Position numbers and translations under genes: made by a program. From NCBI GenBank assembly GCA_034437515.1, contig DAOTTX010000394.1, forward strand, positions 1-34,406: 34,406 nucleotides of DNA. The letters run 5' to 3'. Numbering within the stretch: position 1 is the stretch's first letter; the number at the start of each line of letters is the position of its first letter. This stretch comes from DAOTTX01 sp034437515. Lineage in GTDB: Bacteria; Chloroflexota; Anaerolineae; Aggregatilineales; Phototrophicaceae. The notes beneath the pieces were generated by a model that did not search any database, was not told the origin of the DNA, and saw only the letters and a program-made list of their open reading frames with translations. Shown one piece after another: positions 1 to 7,183 of the stretch.

Positions 1-245
1 TAAACAATGTGGCAATTCTAGCACAATCTATGAAGTTATGGAGAAAATAAAACGGATTTAAATGATTTTACTCACTTTTAAGCAACACAAAATCATTCAG
101 GTTTGTTTTCACTTATCCATCATCTGAATGTAGCACCTCAACCCGATGACAGAGAACCTATTTTCCCACTCTCAGAAGCGGTTTGAAAAGCTAGTAGAAG
201 TCCGTTATGGTAGTAGTGAAATGACGTTATCACCTCGGGAAGCAG

Positions 246-320
246 ATGCAACGAGAAGCCTATCCAAGTGATCTAAATGATGAAGAATGGAAGTTACTGA
301 AGACTCTACTGAAAAAAGGT
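246..320 (+). pseudogene. IS5-family transposase remnant (N-terminal fragment)
   Basis: The frame from the ATG at 246 reads MQREAYPSDLNDEEWKLLK, which matches the very common N-terminus of IS5/IS4-type transposases (YPSDLTDEEW...L..LL). The similarity stops after about 22-25 residues. The usual continuation, a proline/arginine-rich segment and then the first DDE-domain aspartate, is absent; the frame instead runs through unrelated sequence to a stop at 518, inside the DinB gene on the other strand. There is no DDE catalytic domain and I could not identify a convincing pair of terminal inverted repeats. This is a dead fragment, not an active element. The exact right edge of the remnant is uncertain. 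Confidence 0.6.
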
Positions 321-365
321 CATTTTGCCGAAAATTTGACCCGTTACCACACCATTTTGAACCTC

Positions 366-390
366 TATGACCCACGTTTTTCGGGTCATA
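366..390. other. Perfect 8-bp hairpin
   Basis: TATGACCC at 366-373 pairs with GGGTCATA at 383-390 around a 9-nt loop. It lies about 60 bp beyond the stop of the DinB gene on the minus strand, so it could slow or end transcription of that operon. No clear T-run follows on either strand, so I do not call it a terminator. It could equally be part of the decayed insertion. Confidence 0.35.
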
Positions 391-451
391 TTGAGTTCTT
401 TCAGCGGAGTCATCTATGTATTTCGATTTTTCCTGTCGTTCACTCATCAAG

Positions 452-982
452 TTATTCCTCCGGTGGTATCCAACCTGCTTCGTTCTTTTCGCGTTGCTCC
501 AAACGTGCTTGCTTCTGAGCCTCCAGATATTGATCCCAGTAAAGTGCCATACTCAACAGCGTATTGGTGTAATCCAACGTATGCTGATAAGCATGGAGCA
601 ACCACCAGCGCAGCGTGACCCGTCCCCACGGTGTCGTTTGTTTGGCGGCGAGGTCAAGTTGCTGCTCGTCTAACAGCGTGACAAGGACTTCTCGCTGCTC
701 TCGTAGTTGTGTCAACATCGCCTCCACTGAAGTTGTATTGTCCCCCCACGCGGCGATTTCTTCGCCTTCATCGGGGAAGCCTGGGGTGTCATCCCATGCA
801 GCGACGGCGGGGCGAATAACACTTGTCTCGTACCACAACATATGGAATACGATCCTCGCCACCGACCATTCACCAAATACCGGCAGTGGCATGACGTGAT
901 GCCGCCCGGTCGGGATTTGCAACGCCGCCCAGATGAACGCATCTGCACTGCTGTGGAGCTCCATCTGATGGCGATCAATCAT
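452..982 (-). CDS. DinB-like (DinB/YfiT superfamily) putative metal-dependent protein
   Basis: A 176-aa four-helix-bundle protein of the DinB/YfiT superfamily. The family hallmark is a three-histidine metal site: here H47 in an FGEWSVARIVFHM-type helix, and H130 and H134 in the HAYQH (HxxxH) segment near the C-terminus. The length is usual. Characterised relatives include thiol-dependent S-transferases, e.g. for mycothiol or bacillithiol; the sequence does not reveal the substrate, so no reaction is assigned. The ATG overlaps the TGA of the upstream CYTH gene (ATGA, 979-982), so this is the last gene of the minus-strand operon and is probably translationally coupled. The C-terminus is Lys/Glu/Gln-rich and ends in IPPEE. 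Confidence 0.75.
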   Translation of the reverse strand: MIDRHQMELHSSADAFIWAALQIPTGRHHVMPLPVFGEWSVARIVFHMLWYETSVIRPAVAAWDDTPGFPDEGEEIAAWGDNTTSVEAMLTQLREQREVLVTLLDEQQLDLAAKQTTPWGRVTLRWWLLHAYQHTLDYTNTLLSMALYWDQYLEAQKQARLEQREKNEAGWIPPEE

Positions 983-1590
983 ATTTGCAAGTTCTCGAAA
1001 TAATCGTCGCCGACCGTCACCGCTTCAAAGTTATCAAAGGTCAGGTCGTTAAATGTCAGATTGTGATCTTGCTTCACATGCTCGAAGAGTTTGAGATAGT
1101 TTGTACGGAATGAGGGTCTATCTCCCAATGCAAGCCGTTCGATCAAGGCATTAATTGTCTCGGCCTCACCTTCGATCTCCATGAAATTGCCATAGGGCAT
1201 TTCATCCAGAACAATTTCCGCACCGTCGAGTTCATAAGTCGTCCGGTGTTTCTCGTAGATCACCGCTTGTTGATAACCGAGCTTTTTCAGAATGGTCAGC
1301 ATCGTGTCAAAATCACTGACCTCGACCTCAGCTTCAAAACGCTTATGGACGGTATCGTCGTCTTGTTCCACCGGCTCTTTATATGTTAGGCGGGCGTGGG
1401 TATCATAGCGCACACGCAGCACGACACCACGCTCAGTAAAGTCATGTTGTGCGTCTTCGTAACGGACGTTTCGCTCAAACACACGCTTTACCACACATTC
1501 CGCACCCGCAGCGACCAGACGCGCCGCTATCGCCTCATGATCCGGCACATAGAGTTTGATCTCGGTTTCCAGGTTTTGCTTGTTTGTCAT
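979..1590 (-). CDS. cyaB: CYTH domain protein (class IV adenylate cyclase / triphosphate tunnel metalloenzyme)
   Basis: A 203-aa protein with the CYTH signature ExExK at E8-x-E10-x-K12 (LETEIKLYV). Alternating charged strands follow, as in the triphosphate tunnel barrel: VVLRVRYD, LTYKEP, RFEAEVEV, and the acidic EIVLDEMPYGNFMEIEGE near residues 125-145. The gene layout matches the CyaB/class IV type (hydrophobic EIxLDxxPxGxFxEIEG motif) more than bacterial inorganic triphosphatases with a CHAD domain. Members hydrolyse or cyclise nucleotide or inorganic triphosphates in the cytoplasm with Mg2+ or Mn2+; the actual substrate cannot be told from sequence. One base separates its start from the upstream gene, and its stop overlaps the DinB start. 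Confidence 0.82.
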   Translation of the reverse strand: MTNKQNLETEIKLYVPDHEAIAARLVAAGAECVVKRVFERNVRYEDAQHDFTERGVVLRVRYDTHARLTYKEPVEQDDDTVHKRFEAEVEVSDFDTMLTILKKLGYQQAVIYEKHRTTYELDGAEIVLDEMPYGNFMEIEGEAETINALIERLALGDRPSFRTNYLKLFEHVKQDHNLTFNDLTFDNFEAVTVGDDYFENLQI

Positions 1591-1591
1591 T

Positions 1592-2089
1592 TTAGCGTAT
1601 CTCTCTCAAAGCTTCCGGTAGATAAAGCTGGATCGCATCCAGCAGTTTAGCGAAATCAGCTTCGGCCTTTTGCGGCACGAAGATCACGCTTTTTGCAAAG
1701 CCGCCCGCCGCCCGTTCTACCATACACAAGTCAGCCTCGGTCAGTGGGATGTCTTCGTAGTCGTCCAGATGATCGAACCCGATTTCTCGCAGCAGCAGCA
1801 CCCACGACTTGAAGTCTTGCTCCGGCAGCGCACGCTGCAACGGGCGGTTAGAAAAACGCCCCTGATAGACGGCTTCGAGTTGTAGTTCACCGCTGGACTT
1901 TTGCACAGCAGTCACCACCGCATCCGCCGCCCGCATATCCTGATGATGCAGCGTCACCCGGTAGACGGATTGCACACCCGGCTGCATGGCGATCTGCTTG
2001 ATCGATTTGACGTTGGCGTAATCTGCGATGCTACGGAGGATATAAGCGTAAGGTTTCATGGGTTCTGGGCGACCGAAGCCGCCCAACAC
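1592..2089 (-). CDS. Conserved-looking hypothetical protein, 155-165 aa
   Basis: I do not recognise a family. Two starts are possible: a GTG at 2087-2089, three bases after the upstream stop, giving 165 aa; or an ATG at 2057-2059 giving 155 aa beginning MKPYAYILRSIADYANV. The ATG is more natural as a protein start because the preceding residues (MLGGFGRPEP) look like read-through of a spacer; neither start has a clear ribosome binding site. The sequence is a mixed alpha/beta soluble protein with no cysteine motif, signal peptide or membrane segment. An acidic stretch (FDHLDDYEDIPLTEADL) lies mid-protein. It is embedded between the MDR oxidoreductase and the CYTH gene with gaps of a few bases, so it is very likely expressed. 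Confidence 0.65.
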   Translation of the reverse strand: MLGGFGRPEPMKPYAYILRSIADYANVKSIKQIAMQPGVQSVYRVTLHHQDMRAADAVVTAVQKSSGELQLEAVYQGRFSNRPLQRALPEQDFKSWVLLLREIGFDHLDDYEDIPLTEADLCMVERAAGGFAKSVIFVPQKAEADFAKLLDAIQLYLPEALREIR

Positions 2090-2092
2090 TCG

Positions 2093-3127
2093 CTAAACTT
2101 TAAGAACAATTTTGCCGAAAACGTCGAAATTCGTCAAACGCTCTTGTGCTTCGCGCATCTGTTCCAACGGCATCACCGCACCGACGACCGGTTCTAAGGC
2201 ACCGTTGAATACCAGATTCATCACCTTGACGTAGTCTTGATGTGGCCCCATCGTGCTACCGATGATGCTCACCTGACGGGCGAAAATCTGACGGATGTCG
2301 ATCTCGACCTTCGGACCGCTGGTATTGCCGACGATGAGAATACGTCCACCGATCTTAGTCGAACGGATGCTGTCGTTCAGCGTGGCCTGACCGACGTTAT
2401 CAATGACAACGTCACAGCCCTGCTTGCCCGTCAGTTTATACATCACCCGTGACCACTCCGGGTTTTCTTCCCGGTTAATGGTGACGTCCGCGCCGAGTTC
2501 TTCGGCCTTCGCGCATTTCTCCGCCGTGCTGCCGACCACGTACACTTTGGCCCCGGCGAGCTTGGCGATCTGAATGCTGGCGGTGTTTACGCCACCCCCA
2601 GCACCGACAATCAACACCGACTCCCCGACGCGCAAGCCGCCGCGTGTGATGAGCGAATGCCAGGCCGTCACATAGACCAGTCCTGCCGCTGCTGCGCCTT
2701 CAAAGCTCATGCTTTCCGGCATTTTGACCAGGTTACGCGCCGGGACAATCGCATATTCTGCTGCCACACCCGGTTTATGCTCACCGAGAATGCTCAGGCC
2801 GCGTGTCTGGTTTTCCATACCGGTCATGATGGCGGGGTCTTCCGGTGAAACCACCGCCGGGTCAATCGCCACATGATCGCCGGGTTGGATGGCGGTTACA
2901 TCCGCGCCAACCGCGTCCACAATCCCGGCACCATCCGCACAAACGACGTGCGGCATATCCAGTTCGAGGCCGGGCCAGCCCTGACGCACCCACAGATCAA
3001 GGCGATTCAACGCTGCCGCCTTGACGTTTACCCGCACCTGCCCGCTACCCGGCTCAGGGATGGGTAGGTCATCAACCACATGCACGACGTCAAGATCGCC
3101 GTGCCCCTTGAGGACTGCTGCACGCAT
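2093..3127 (-). CDS. Zinc-independent medium-chain dehydrogenase/reductase (quinone oxidoreductase-like)
   Basis: A 344-aa MDR-superfamily oxidoreductase with an N-terminal GroES-like fold (about 1-135) followed by a Rossmann domain with nucleotide-binding motif GAGGGV at residues 175-180. It lacks the features of zinc alcohol dehydrogenases: the catalytic-zinc Cys and GHE motif are replaced (NRLD near 41, CADGAG near 63) and the 90-115 loop has no structural-zinc cysteines. It therefore most resembles NAD(P)H:quinone oxidoreductase or enoyl-reductase type members; the substrate is unknown. The stop of the acyl-CoA dehydrogenase lies one base upstream of this start. That coupling hints at a role in reducing or oxidising an acyl or carbonyl intermediate of the same pathway, which is inference. 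Confidence 0.8.
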   Translation of the reverse strand: MRAAVLKGHGDLDVVHVVDDLPIPEPGSGQVRVNVKAAALNRLDLWVRQGWPGLELDMPHVVCADGAGIVDAVGADVTAIQPGDHVAIDPAVVSPEDPAIMTGMENQTRGLSILGEHKPGVAAEYAIVPARNLVKMPESMSFEGAAAAGLVYVTAWHSLITRGGLRVGESVLIVGAGGGVNTASIQIAKLAGAKVYVVGSTAEKCAKAEELGADVTINREENPEWSRVMYKLTGKQGCDVVIDNVGQATLNDSIRSTKIGGRILIVGNTSGPKVEIDIRQIFARQVSIIGSTMGPHQDYVKVMNLVFNGALEPVVGAVMPLEQMREAQERLTNFDVFGKIVLKV

Positions 3128-3128
3128 G

Positions 3129-4325
3129 TTAGCGCAGTCCCAGTTCGTTACGGGCGATCACCATACGTTGGACTTCGCTGGTGCCTTCGTAAATGCGCGT
3201 GATGCGGGCATCGCGGTAATAACGCTCCACCGGCATTTCCTTACTGTAGCCCATGCCGCCGTGAATCTGTACCGCTTCATCCGTGCAGAACATCGCCGCT
3301 TCGCTGGCGAACAACTTTGCCATGCTGGCCTCGGTAGTGTAGCGTCCACCTTCGACCTTGCTGCGCTGCTTGGCAAGCACGGCGTTGTAGACCATCATAC
3401 GCGCCGCTTCGATCTGTGTCTTCATATCGGCGATCTTCTGCTGGATCATCTGGAACTGCCCAATCGGGCCGCCGAACGCCTTACGACTGCGGGCGTAATC
3501 CAACGAAGCCTCATAAGCCGCCTCCGCGATGCCGAGCGCCTGCGCCGCGATGCCGATACGTCCGGCGTCGAGCACGGTCATGGCAATTTTGAAGCCCATG
3601 CCGGGTTCACCCAGCACATTTTCTACCGGGCATTCGTAGTTATCAAACATGATCTCACTGGTCGCACTGGCGCGGATGCCGAGCTTGGGTTCTTTCTTCC
3701 CACGGATGAAACCGGGCTTATCTGTTTCGATGATAAAGGCGGTAATGCCTTTGTTGCCCTTCTCCGGTTCGGTCATCGAGAACAGCACGATGGTATCCGC
3801 GACCGGGCCGCTGGTTACCCAACTCTTGGTGCCGTTGATGACGTAATGCGTCCCGGCGTCGTTGAGCACCGCACGGCTAGACATGGTCGCCGCATCACTG
3901 CCGGACATCGGCTCGGTGAGGCTGTAAGCGCCGATCTTCTCACCGGTAGCGACGGGCGTGATGTATTTTTGCTTCTGCTCCTCGGTGCCGAAGTTCATGA
4001 TGCCATGACAGAACAGTGAGTTATTCACACTCAAGATCGTGCTGTGGCTGGCGTCCGCTTTGGCAATTTCGATCATCGTCAGCACATAAGCCAACGTGTC
4101 CATCTCCGCGCCGCCGTATTCTTCCGGCACTTCGATGCCCATCAGCCCCATCTCGCCCATCTTTTTGACCGTTTCCATCGGGAAATCACCGGCCTCGTCA
4201 AACTCCGGCGCGATGGGAACGATTTCTTTCTGTGCGAAGCTGCGTACTGCCTGGAGCAGCGCCTCGTGTTCTTCCGTCATGGACAGGGTTAGTGCCCGTC
4301 CTGCGTTTTCTGCAATACCAACCAT
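3129..4325 (-). CDS. Acyl-CoA dehydrogenase (FAD)
   Basis: A 398-aa flavoenzyme that oxidises the alpha-beta bond of acyl-CoA thioesters and passes electrons to ETF. Both family signatures are present: AYSLTEPMSGSDAA (about 133-146) and QIHGGMGYSKEMPVERYYRD near residues 350-370. The catalytic base is E380 in IYEGTSEVQR, the position used by short/medium-chain and butyryl-CoA dehydrogenases. Chain length cannot be fixed from sequence. The chosen ATG at 4325 has GGAGG nine bases upstream (4335-4339); an internal ATG at codon 16 (MTEEHEALLQ) is the canonical family start but has a poorer site. It is the first gene of the five-gene minus-strand operon and diverges from methylmalonyl-CoA epimerase, consistent with branched-chain or odd-chain acyl degradation. 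Confidence 0.92.
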   Translation of the reverse strand: MVGIAENAGRALTLSMTEEHEALLQAVRSFAQKEIVPIAPEFDEAGDFPMETVKKMGEMGLMGIEVPEEYGGAEMDTLAYVLTMIEIAKADASHSTILSVNNSLFCHGIMNFGTEEQKQKYITPVATGEKIGAYSLTEPMSGSDAATMSSRAVLNDAGTHYVINGTKSWVTSGPVADTIVLFSMTEPEKGNKGITAFIIETDKPGFIRGKKEPKLGIRASATSEIMFDNYECPVENVLGEPGMGFKIAMTVLDAGRIGIAAQALGIAEAAYEASLDYARSRKAFGGPIGQFQMIQQKIADMKTQIEAARMMVYNAVLAKQRSKVEGGRYTTEASMAKLFASEAAMFCTDEAVQIHGGMGYSKEMPVERYYRDARITRIYEGTSEVQRMVIARNELGLR

Positions 4326-4334
4326 TACTAATAG

Positions 4335-4339
4335 CCTCC
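4335..4339 (-). promoter_or_regulatory. Ribosome binding site of acyl-CoA dehydrogenase
   Basis: GGAGG on the minus strand, nine bases before the ATG at 4323-4325. It supports that start over the internal ATG at codon 16. Confidence 0.65.
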
Positions 4340-4510
4340 AAAATACTTAATTTAATGGGTGTTTGATTATGATTATACCATCCATAAACGTGATTTGCCG
4401 CCATTTATGATCTTCCTCGTCAAACTCACGCTGGCTATCACATCCGGTAGCCGCCCATCTGCGTTATACTCGAAGTAAAATACCCGTTATGTGATGAATA
4501 GGACAGATCA
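4340..4510. promoter_or_regulatory. Divergent promoter region, acyl-CoA dehydrogenase / epimerase
   Basis: This short AT-richer gap must hold the promoters of both flanking operons. On the plus strand TATACT at 4465-4470 is a plausible -10 box for the epimerase, but no good -35 sits 17 bases before it. I see no strong palindrome that would be an obvious operator. Confidence 0.35.
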
Positions 4511-4918
4511 ATGTCACCCATTCGAGTCAACCATATCGCGGTCGTCGCGCCGGATTTCGAGCAGTCGATGAGCTTCTGGCGAGACGTTCTCGGCTTAGAA
4601 GTCACTGAAACCGAGCATAACGAAGCCGAAGCCGTCGATGTCGCGTTTTTCTCCATCGGAAACACACAGCTTGAACTCATCGCCCCCATAACTGAGGACA
4701 GCGGCGTGGCGAAATACCTTGCCAAACGCGGCGCGGGGGTACATCATCTGTGCATTGAGGTCGAAGACATCGACACTACTATGAACAAACTCCGCGAAAA
4801 GGGTGTAGAATTAATCAACGAAGCGCCCAGAACGCGGGAGAGTGGTATACGTTATGCCTTTACCCACCCCAAAAGCACGGGCGGTGTGATGATCGAGTTA
4901 TATGAGATGCCTGAATGA
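4511..4918 (+). CDS. mce: Methylmalonyl-CoA epimerase (VOC/glyoxalase superfamily)
   Basis: A 135-aa vicinal-oxygen-chelate protein made of two beta-alpha-beta-beta-beta modules. It begins with the epimerase-type segment IRVNHIAVVAPDFEQSMSFW and has the expected metal ligands: H8, E55 (TQLELIAP), H79 (in GVHHLCIEVEDI) and E129 (GVMIELYE). It interconverts (R)- and (S)-methylmalonyl-CoA, linking propionyl-CoA or branched-chain breakdown to succinyl-CoA through the B12 mutase. The mutase and propionyl-CoA carboxylase genes are not in the window. Length and motifs match the family, although the wider VOC superfamily contains other activities. The stop overlaps the next gene's start by four bases (ATGA). 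Confidence 0.87.
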   Translation: MSPIRVNHIAVVAPDFEQSMSFWRDVLGLEVTETEHNEAEAVDVAFFSIGNTQLELIAPITEDSGVAKYLAKRGAGVHHLCIEVEDIDTTMNKLREKGVELINEAPRTRESGIRYAFTHPKSTGGVMIELYEMPE

Positions 4919-5784
4919 ATCTGATTGAAACCGCAAAAACCCAGCAAGAAAACGGTGACCTGCTGCAAGCCCTCAAGACTTACCAGCAGGTCATTGCCAC
5001 ACAAGCCGATGACGTCCAGACCCACGCAGAAGCCCTCAGCAGCATGGGGGAAATCTACGCGGCGCTGAACGACGGTAAGCAAGCCCTCACGACCTTTGAG
5101 CAAGCGCACGAACTATTCGTGCAAGCGGAGGCGACCGAAGGCCAAGCCTACACCCATAGTCACATGGGCATGGTGCTTTCCAGTTTGAGCCGCCACGACG
5201 AGGCGCTTGAGCACTACAAGCAAGCCCTCGATCTGTTCAAAAGCATTGACCACAGGGAAGGCGAGGCGCTGCAACTGAGCAATATCGCTATTTTGCAATC
5301 CGGGCGTGGGGAAAAGGACGAGGCATTAGAGCTTTACCAGCAAGCCCTCTCACTCTACGAGACAATAGAGGATGTTGCCGGTCAGGGCGCGATGCTCAAT
5401 AACATCGGCAAAATCTACGCCGTGCAGAAGGAACGCGAACAGGCGCTCGATTATTACCGCAGGGCGCTCGAACTTCGCAAGCAAGCGGAAGATCGCGACG
5501 GTGAAGCGACCACACTGAACAACATCGCAGGGATTTACGCCAGTACCGGCGATAAAAAGACCGCGCTGGAATACTTCGAACAATCGCTGCCCATCCTCGA
5601 AGACCTGGACGACAAACGCGGTATCATCACCACACTGACGAATGTCGCCGCGTCTTACTCCGCGATTGGCAAGTCACGCAAAGCCATTGAGTACAAGAAG
5701 CGCATCAAATCGATGGAAAAAGAGATCAAGCGTGAGGTCAAGCGCAACAAACAAGCGCTAAAGGCCATCAAACGCGGTCGCTAG
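4915..5784 (+). CDS. TPR repeat protein
   Basis: A 289-aa soluble protein made almost entirely of tetratricopeptide repeats of the 40-residue NB-ARC/LGN type, for example LNNIGKIYAVQKEREQALDY and LNNIAGIYASTGDKKTALEY, about six units between residues 1 and 255. It ends in a strongly basic tail (KKRIKSMEKEIKREVKRNKQ and beyond). There is no signal peptide or catalytic domain. TPR arrays bind other proteins; no partner can be named. It is coupled to the epimerase through an ATGA overlap, so the two are co-transcribed. The basic tail might contact nucleic acid or an acidic partner, which is inference. Confidence 0.85.
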   Translation: MNLIETAKTQQENGDLLQALKTYQQVIATQADDVQTHAEALSSMGEIYAALNDGKQALTTFEQAHELFVQAEATEGQAYTHSHMGMVLSSLSRHDEALEHYKQALDLFKSIDHREGEALQLSNIAILQSGRGEKDEALELYQQALSLYETIEDVAGQGAMLNNIGKIYAVQKEREQALDYYRRALELRKQAEDRDGEATTLNNIAGIYASTGDKKTALEYFEQSLPILEDLDDKRGIITTLTNVAASYSAIGKSRKAIEYKKRIKSMEKEIKREVKRNKQALKAIKRGR

Positions 5785-5813
5785 TAGACGGACGAGATAA
5801 GAATGCAGTCTTT

Positions 5814-5954
5814 GCCCCCTCACCCTATCTGACCTGCGGTCAGCCTGTCCCTCTCCCAAAAGGGTAGAGGGACGATGCGAACCCCGACCAGAGGTCGGTT
5901 GGTTCGCGCCCATTGCGCAGTCGCTCACACAGCGAGACGGAGGGATGAGAGGGC
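5814..5954. repeat. Hairpin-rich element with imperfect terminal inverted repeats
   Basis: The gap between the TPR gene and queG is dominated by a ~141 bp element. Its ends, GCCCCCTCACCCT (5814-5826) and AGGGATGAGAGGGC (5941-5954), are imperfect inverted copies. Inside are four successive hairpins: CTGACC/GGTCAG (5829-5843); GTCCCTCTCCC/GGG-T-AGAGGGAC around AAAA (5847-5873); GCGAACC-CCGACC/GGTCGG-TT-GGTTCGC (5877-5907); and TCGCT/AGCGA (5921-5935). There is no T-run, so it is not a simple terminator. It looks like a non-coding interspersed (REP- or MITE-like) repeat; copy number cannot be seen from one window. Confidence 0.7.
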
Positions 5955-5988
5955 AAAAGCGATCATGCAAACTCAGTTTGTTCTTACA

Positions 5989-7119
5989 TCAGCCCAACGT
6001 CTGGCGCATGTCAGCACGAACGTCCTCATCTGTTTCATGCGTTAACCGGACGGTGACTTCTCGCCGCCCGCCCTCACCGGCGACTTGTACCAACGCCCAG
6101 GCCGCATGGCTCCGCACCAGTGGACTTTCGTCAGCGAGCAAGGTCTCTAACAGCGGGAAGGCCGCTTCACTGCCCCAGTTCCCGGCAGCGATGCAGGCAT
6201 TACGTACCAAACGGTGTCGCTTAATGCGATAAATCGGTGAGTTACGGTAACGCGCACGGAAGGTCGCATCATCTAGTGCCAGTAAGTCAAGCAGTGGCGG
6301 TGCGGCCTGCCCCACTGACTCCGGCAGAAAATCCGGCTCGTCTGTCGGCACGGTGAAACGCTGCCAGGGGCAGACATCCTGACACACATCGCAGCCGTAG
6401 ACCCAATTACCCATCAGCGGACGAAACTCATGTGGGATCGCGCCTTTGTTCTCGATGGTCAGGTAACTGATGCAGCGTCGGGCATCCAGCACGTAGGGTT
6501 CCGGGAAGGCGTCTGTCGGGCAGGCTTGCAGGCAGCGCGTGCAACTGCCACACATCGACGCCCGACCGGGTGTGTCATAGTCGTCAAAGGCCACATCGAG
6601 CAAGATCTCACCGAGGAAGAAATAACTGCCCCGGCGTGGATGAATCAGCATGGTATTTTTGCCGATGAAGCCCAGACCGGCCTGTTGCGCGTGCGCCCGT
6701 TCGAGGATGGCCCCCGTATCGACATAAACGCGGTGTTTGGCCTCTCCAAACTGCGTTTGTAGCCATGCCGCCAGTGCTTCGAGGCGCGGCGTCATCAGGT
6801 CATGATAATCGAGATTCCATGCGTATGACGCGATGCGTCCGCGTGCCGGGTCTCCGAGCATCTCGGTAGGGATCGCCCGACTACGGTAATCCAACCCAAC
6901 CAGCAACATAGACCGTATACCGGGCAAAATTACGCTTAAATCCTGCCGGCGTATCTGGCGATCTGGTCGCGCCATGTAACCCATTTTGCCGTGCATGTTC
7001 GCTTCGATCCAACGGAAGTAAGCGTCAAGGGTCGGGGCGGGTTCGGCTTTGATGACACCCGCGATATTGAAGCCCAATTCAGCCGCTTTTGCTTTGATCT
7101 GCTGTGCAGGGAACGCCAT
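5989..7119 (-). CDS. queG: Epoxyqueuosine reductase QueG
   Basis: A 376-aa cobalamin- and iron-sulfur-dependent enzyme that reduces epoxyqueuosine to queuosine in the tRNA wobble position. An N-terminal cobalamin-binding domain carries D134 (VYVDTGAILERA), the position of the proposed general acid. Two ferredoxin-like 4Fe-4S clusters follow: C190, C193, C196 and C200 (CGSCTRCLQAC), and C243, C246 and C250 with C216 (CDVCQDVCP). A C-terminal HEAT-like segment (about 290-370) ends the protein, as in the long QueG form. The ATG has only a weak purine stretch upstream. The queuosine-pathway gene tgt lies 11 kb away in the same window. Confidence 0.95.
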   Translation of the reverse strand: MAFPAQQIKAKAAELGFNIAGVIKAEPAPTLDAYFRWIEANMHGKMGYMARPDRQIRRQDLSVILPGIRSMLLVGLDYRSRAIPTEMLGDPARGRIASYAWNLDYHDLMTPRLEALAAWLQTQFGEAKHRVYVDTGAILERAHAQQAGLGFIGKNTMLIHPRRGSYFFLGEILLDVAFDDYDTPGRASMCGSCTRCLQACPTDAFPEPYVLDARRCISYLTIENKGAIPHEFRPLMGNWVYGCDVCQDVCPWQRFTVPTDEPDFLPESVGQAAPPLLDLLALDDATFRARYRNSPIYRIKRHRLVRNACIAAGNWGSEAAFPLLETLLADESPLVRSHAAWALVQVAGEGGRREVTVRLTHETDEDVRADMRQTLG

Positions 7120-7183
7120 ATGCTCTACCTAATTTTCACGGATATGTTAAAATATTCACAGATAGAATCGTGTGAGGTGACAC

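Larger units (their letters stand above)
1..451. other. AT-richer region with no intact gene
   Basis: No intact coding region is convincing here. The stretch is visibly more AT-rich than everything to its right. It contains the beginning of an IS5-type transposase (from 246) and an 8-bp hairpin at 366-390, both listed separately. A 41-codon open frame at 146-271 (plus) begins with ATG and ends where the transposase remnant begins; I recognise no family in it and do not call it a gene. The 81-codon minus-strand frame at 205-450 also has no recognisable motif. The composition and the broken transposase suggest a decayed mobile-element insertion at the downstream end of the 452-4325 operon. Confidence 0.5.

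Noticed and set aside
205..450. 81-codon minus-strand frame beyond the DinB gene
   Set aside because: No recognisable motif, no ribosome binding site, and it covers the transposase remnant and the hairpin.
3021..4019. 332-codon open frame on the plus strand
   Set aside because: It is antisense to the acyl-CoA dehydrogenase, and its Arg/His/Ala-rich translation has no family motif. The dehydrogenase on the other strand is certain.
5847..5873. Strong hairpin as terminator of the TPR operon
   Set aside because: No T-run follows on either strand, and it is one of four hairpins in a larger element.
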